From contig MGWJ01000117.1 in NCBI GenBank assembly GCA_001800945.1, forward strand, positions 1 through 6,471: a DNA stretch of 6,471 nucleotides, read 5' to 3'. This DNA comes from Flavobacteria bacterium RIFCSPLOWO2_12_FULL_31_7. Its GTDB lineage: Bacteria; Bacteroidota; Bacteroidia; Flavobacteriales; Flavobacteriaceae. Of this stretch, positions 5,237 through 6,471 are shown in pieces. Each line of letters begins with the position of its first letter. Position 1 is the first letter of the stretch. The notes under the pieces are model-generated. The model did not search any database. It was not told the DNA's origin and saw only the letters and a list, made by a program, of their open reading frames with translations. The translations under genes and the position numbers were made by a program.

Positions 5237-6202
5237 ATGAAAAATAGAGTCACACTAATTTTATTTTTAAGTTTTGTACTTGGTTTTGGGCAGACTAAAA
5301 CTGTTGAGAAAAAAGTTTCTCACAACAAGCCTGTTGTTTCACCTGTTAAAGTTGATGCCAACAAAGAAAAAAATAATATTAAAGGTGATGCAGAAGTTAC
5401 TCCTCCAAAAGAAGTATCAGATTATTCCCCAATTTTTACAGCTGTAGAAGTACCAGCTTCCCCGCCCGGTGGAATGGATGCTTATAGAAAATATATTTCT
5501 AAATCTTTTAAATTACCAGAGGTTGATGAAACTACAAATTGTACTATTGTTGCTAAATTTGTGGTTTGGGATGATGGTTCAATTAGAGACATTATGATTA
5601 TTAAAGAAGAGCCTCGTGGATTAGGTTTAGGTAAAGAATATGTTAGACTTTTAAAAGAATCTGAAAAATGGACTCCAGGTATGGTTAATGGAAAAGTTGT
5701 AAAGCAATTTTATACGATGCCAATCGCAATCCAAATTCAAGCTTCGGATGAAGATGCCAAACCAAACACAGAAATTGTAAAACAAGAAATCAAAAAAGAA
5801 GATGCTACTTCGGAACATGAAAATTCAACTGAAGTTGACAGTAAAACAGAATATAATCAAATTTTTATGAGCGTTGATGTTTCTGCACAACCACCAGGAG
5901 GAATGCATGCTTTTAGACAATATATCGGGGCGAATTTCAAATTGCCTTCCGTGTATCAAACTACAATTGGTACAGTTGTTGCCAAGTTTGTGGTATGGGA
6001 TGATGGTTCATTAAGAGATATTCAGATTGTTAAAGAAACTCCTGATAATTTAGGATTAGGTAACGAAGCTATCAGAGTAATCAGTAGTTCAGATAAATGG
6101 AAACCAGGGATTTATAATGAACGAAATGTAAAACAATATTTTACTTTACCAATTTCGATTCAAATTACACCTGCTGATAATTCTCAACCCAAAAAGAATT
6201 AA
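5237..6202 (+). CDS. Secreted protein with two tandem TonB C-terminal domains, no membrane anchor
   Basis: The 321-residue protein opens with a Sec-type signal peptide (hydrophobic core 5-17, probable cleavage near 18-20, FGFGQT); there is no lipobox Cys. A charged linker (21-61) leads to TonB domain 1 at 62-171, a Lys/Glu-rich linker (172-204), and TonB domain 2 at 205-314. Both keep PPGGM, LP-V, AKFVVWDDGS, LGLG, KW-PG and the final PI-IQI strand. By hand count domain 1 is 71/110 and domain 2 is 69/110 identical to the CTD of the adjacent TonB, and 63/110 to each other. The NKSYGAYELR element and the anchor helix needed to receive energy from ExbB/ExbD are absent. The product should therefore be a soluble periplasmic protein that cannot itself be energised. 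It could bind TonB boxes, pair with TonB's CTD or sit on peptidoglycan; these are inferences. The ATG follows the previous stop by one base. Confidence 0.9.
   Translation: MKNRVTLILFLSFVLGFGQTKTVEKKVSHNKPVVSPVKVDANKEKNNIKGDAEVTPPKEVSDYSPIFTAVEVPASPPGGMDAYRKYISKSFKLPEVDETTNCTIVAKFVVWDDGSIRDIMIIKEEPRGLGLGKEYVRLLKESEKWTPGMVNGKVVKQFYTMPIAIQIQASDEDAKPNTEIVKQEIKKEDATSEHENSTEVDSKTEYNQIFMSVDVSAQPPGGMHAFRQYIGANFKLPSVYQTTIGTVVAKFVVWDDGSLRDIQIVKETPDNLGLGNEAIRVISSSDKWKPGIYNERNVKQYFTLPISIQITPADNSQPKKN
5420..5749 (+). repeat. TonB C-terminal-domain repeat, copy B
   Basis: This is the first CTD of the 321-residue protein (residues 62-171). It is 110 residues long with no gap against copies A and C. It shares WDDGS-RDI with copy C but not with copy A (SEDGSISDI). 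Similarity persists at the DNA level: 5549-5593 closely matches 5978-6022, exactly 429 bases (143 codons) apart. Confidence 0.9.
5849..6178 (+). repeat. TonB C-terminal-domain repeat, copy C
   Basis: This is the second CTD of the 321-residue protein (residues 205-314). Its beginning (EYNQIF) and end (YFTLPISIQIT) are closer to tonB than copy B is. Its middle (VVWDDGSLRDI) is closer to copy B. It has changes at sites conserved between A and B, for example NE for NG after KPGIY, and LPSV for LPEV. Confidence 0.9.
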
Positions 6203-6237
6203 TATTGAAACTTAAATTCTTTTAAAAAGTCAAGCAC

Positions 6238-6471
6238 ATGAAATCTATTTTTACAACAATTTTATTTCTAAGTTTTACAATTGGTTTTGGTCAAGATACT
6301 ATTCCATCAAAAGAAGAAAAACCTAGTGCTTCTGAAAAGTCACCTAAAATCAATATTACTGCTCCTGAAAAACATGCTGAACCCGTTGGAGGAATTACCA
6401 AATTCTACAAAGATTTAGCCTCAAAAATACAAGTTCCAGATGTTGATGTAGCTGGAAATTATAAAACCAAA
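6238..6471 (+). CDS. Secreted TonB-CTD-like protein, partial (C-terminus beyond right edge)
   Basis: From the ATG at 6238 an open frame of 78 codons runs to the edge. The first 20 residues form a signal peptide (MKSIFTTILFLSFTIGFGQD), 13 of 20 identical to that of the preceding gene. A Lys/Glu/Pro-rich linker covers 21-47. Residues 49-78 (PVGGITKFYKDLASKIQVPD onward) match the start of the TonB CTD: PVGG for PPGG, then the helix, then VPDVDVAGNYKTK for LPEVEETTTGNVIAKF. The domain is clearly more diverged than copies A to C. It starts 35 bases after the previous stop, with no obvious terminator or promoter between, so it is probably in the same operon. How many CTDs it has cannot be seen. Loss of the anchor helix again implies a soluble periplasmic protein. 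Confidence 0.75.
   Translation, partial: MKSIFTTILFLSFTIGFGQDTIPSKEEKPSASEKSPKINITAPEKHAEPVGGITKFYKDLASKIQVPDVDVAGNYKTK

Noticed and set aside
5554..5561. TAAATTTG promoter-like box inside the secreted CTD gene (and TAAGTTTG at 4811-4818 in tonB)
   Set aside because: Both encode the conserved AKFV strand of the CTD and have no -33 element, so chance matches are likely.
5237..6202. Reading the 321-residue gene as a frameshifted or broken second tonB
   Set aside because: The frame is intact from signal peptide to stop and both domains are complete; the N-terminus is a coherent signal peptide, not a damaged anchor.
6203..6237. Possible terminator in the gap before the last gene (CTTTTAAAAAG)
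   Set aside because: The pairing is only A-T and very short, with no stable stem, so it gives no reason to split the operon here.

Overview
The window looks like chromosomal DNA from a member of the Bacteroidota, most likely Flavobacteriaceae and close to Flavobacterium. Grounds: very AT-rich DNA, genes that mostly lack a clear Shine-Dalgarno sequence, a TAnnTTTG-type promoter -7 box, a TonB with the Bacteroidota-type N-terminus (GRNKSYGAYELR), and an exbB-exbD-exbD-tonB gene order. The genus is an inference from sequence style, not from a search.

Left part, minus strand (1-1725): a DUF853/HerA-like P-loop ATPase, followed 7 bases later by a small cupin-domain protein that runs off the left edge. 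They are probably co-transcribed leftwards. Positions 1726-2062 are a 337-base AT-rich divergent intergenic region. It carries a good rightward promoter box (1993-2000) inside a short palindrome, and a second imperfect palindrome further upstream (1927-1953).

Right part, plus strand (2063-6471): seven tightly packed genes in one direction. The first four form a complete Ton energy-transduction module: a four-helix ExbB, two different ExbD proteins (each with the channel Asp) and TonB. Proton flow through ExbB/ExbD in the inner membrane would energise TonB, whose C-terminal domain pulls on TonB-dependent outer-membrane transporters. One base after the tonB stop comes a 74-residue two-helix membrane protein. 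Its first codons contain a 13-bp perfect hairpin followed by a T-rich stretch, a possible terminator or attenuator.

Next is the most unusual part. A 321-residue protein has a signal peptide and two tandem TonB C-terminal domains, but no transmembrane anchor and no ExbB-interacting N-terminus. By hand count its domains are about 65% and 63% identical to the CTD of the adjacent TonB. A further gene, cut by the right edge, has a nearly matching signal peptide and the start of a third, more diverged TonB-CTD-like domain. These look like soluble periplasmic copies of the TonB receptor-binding domain, made by duplication inside the ton operon. Whether they are decoys, adaptors or something else cannot be decided from sequence alone.
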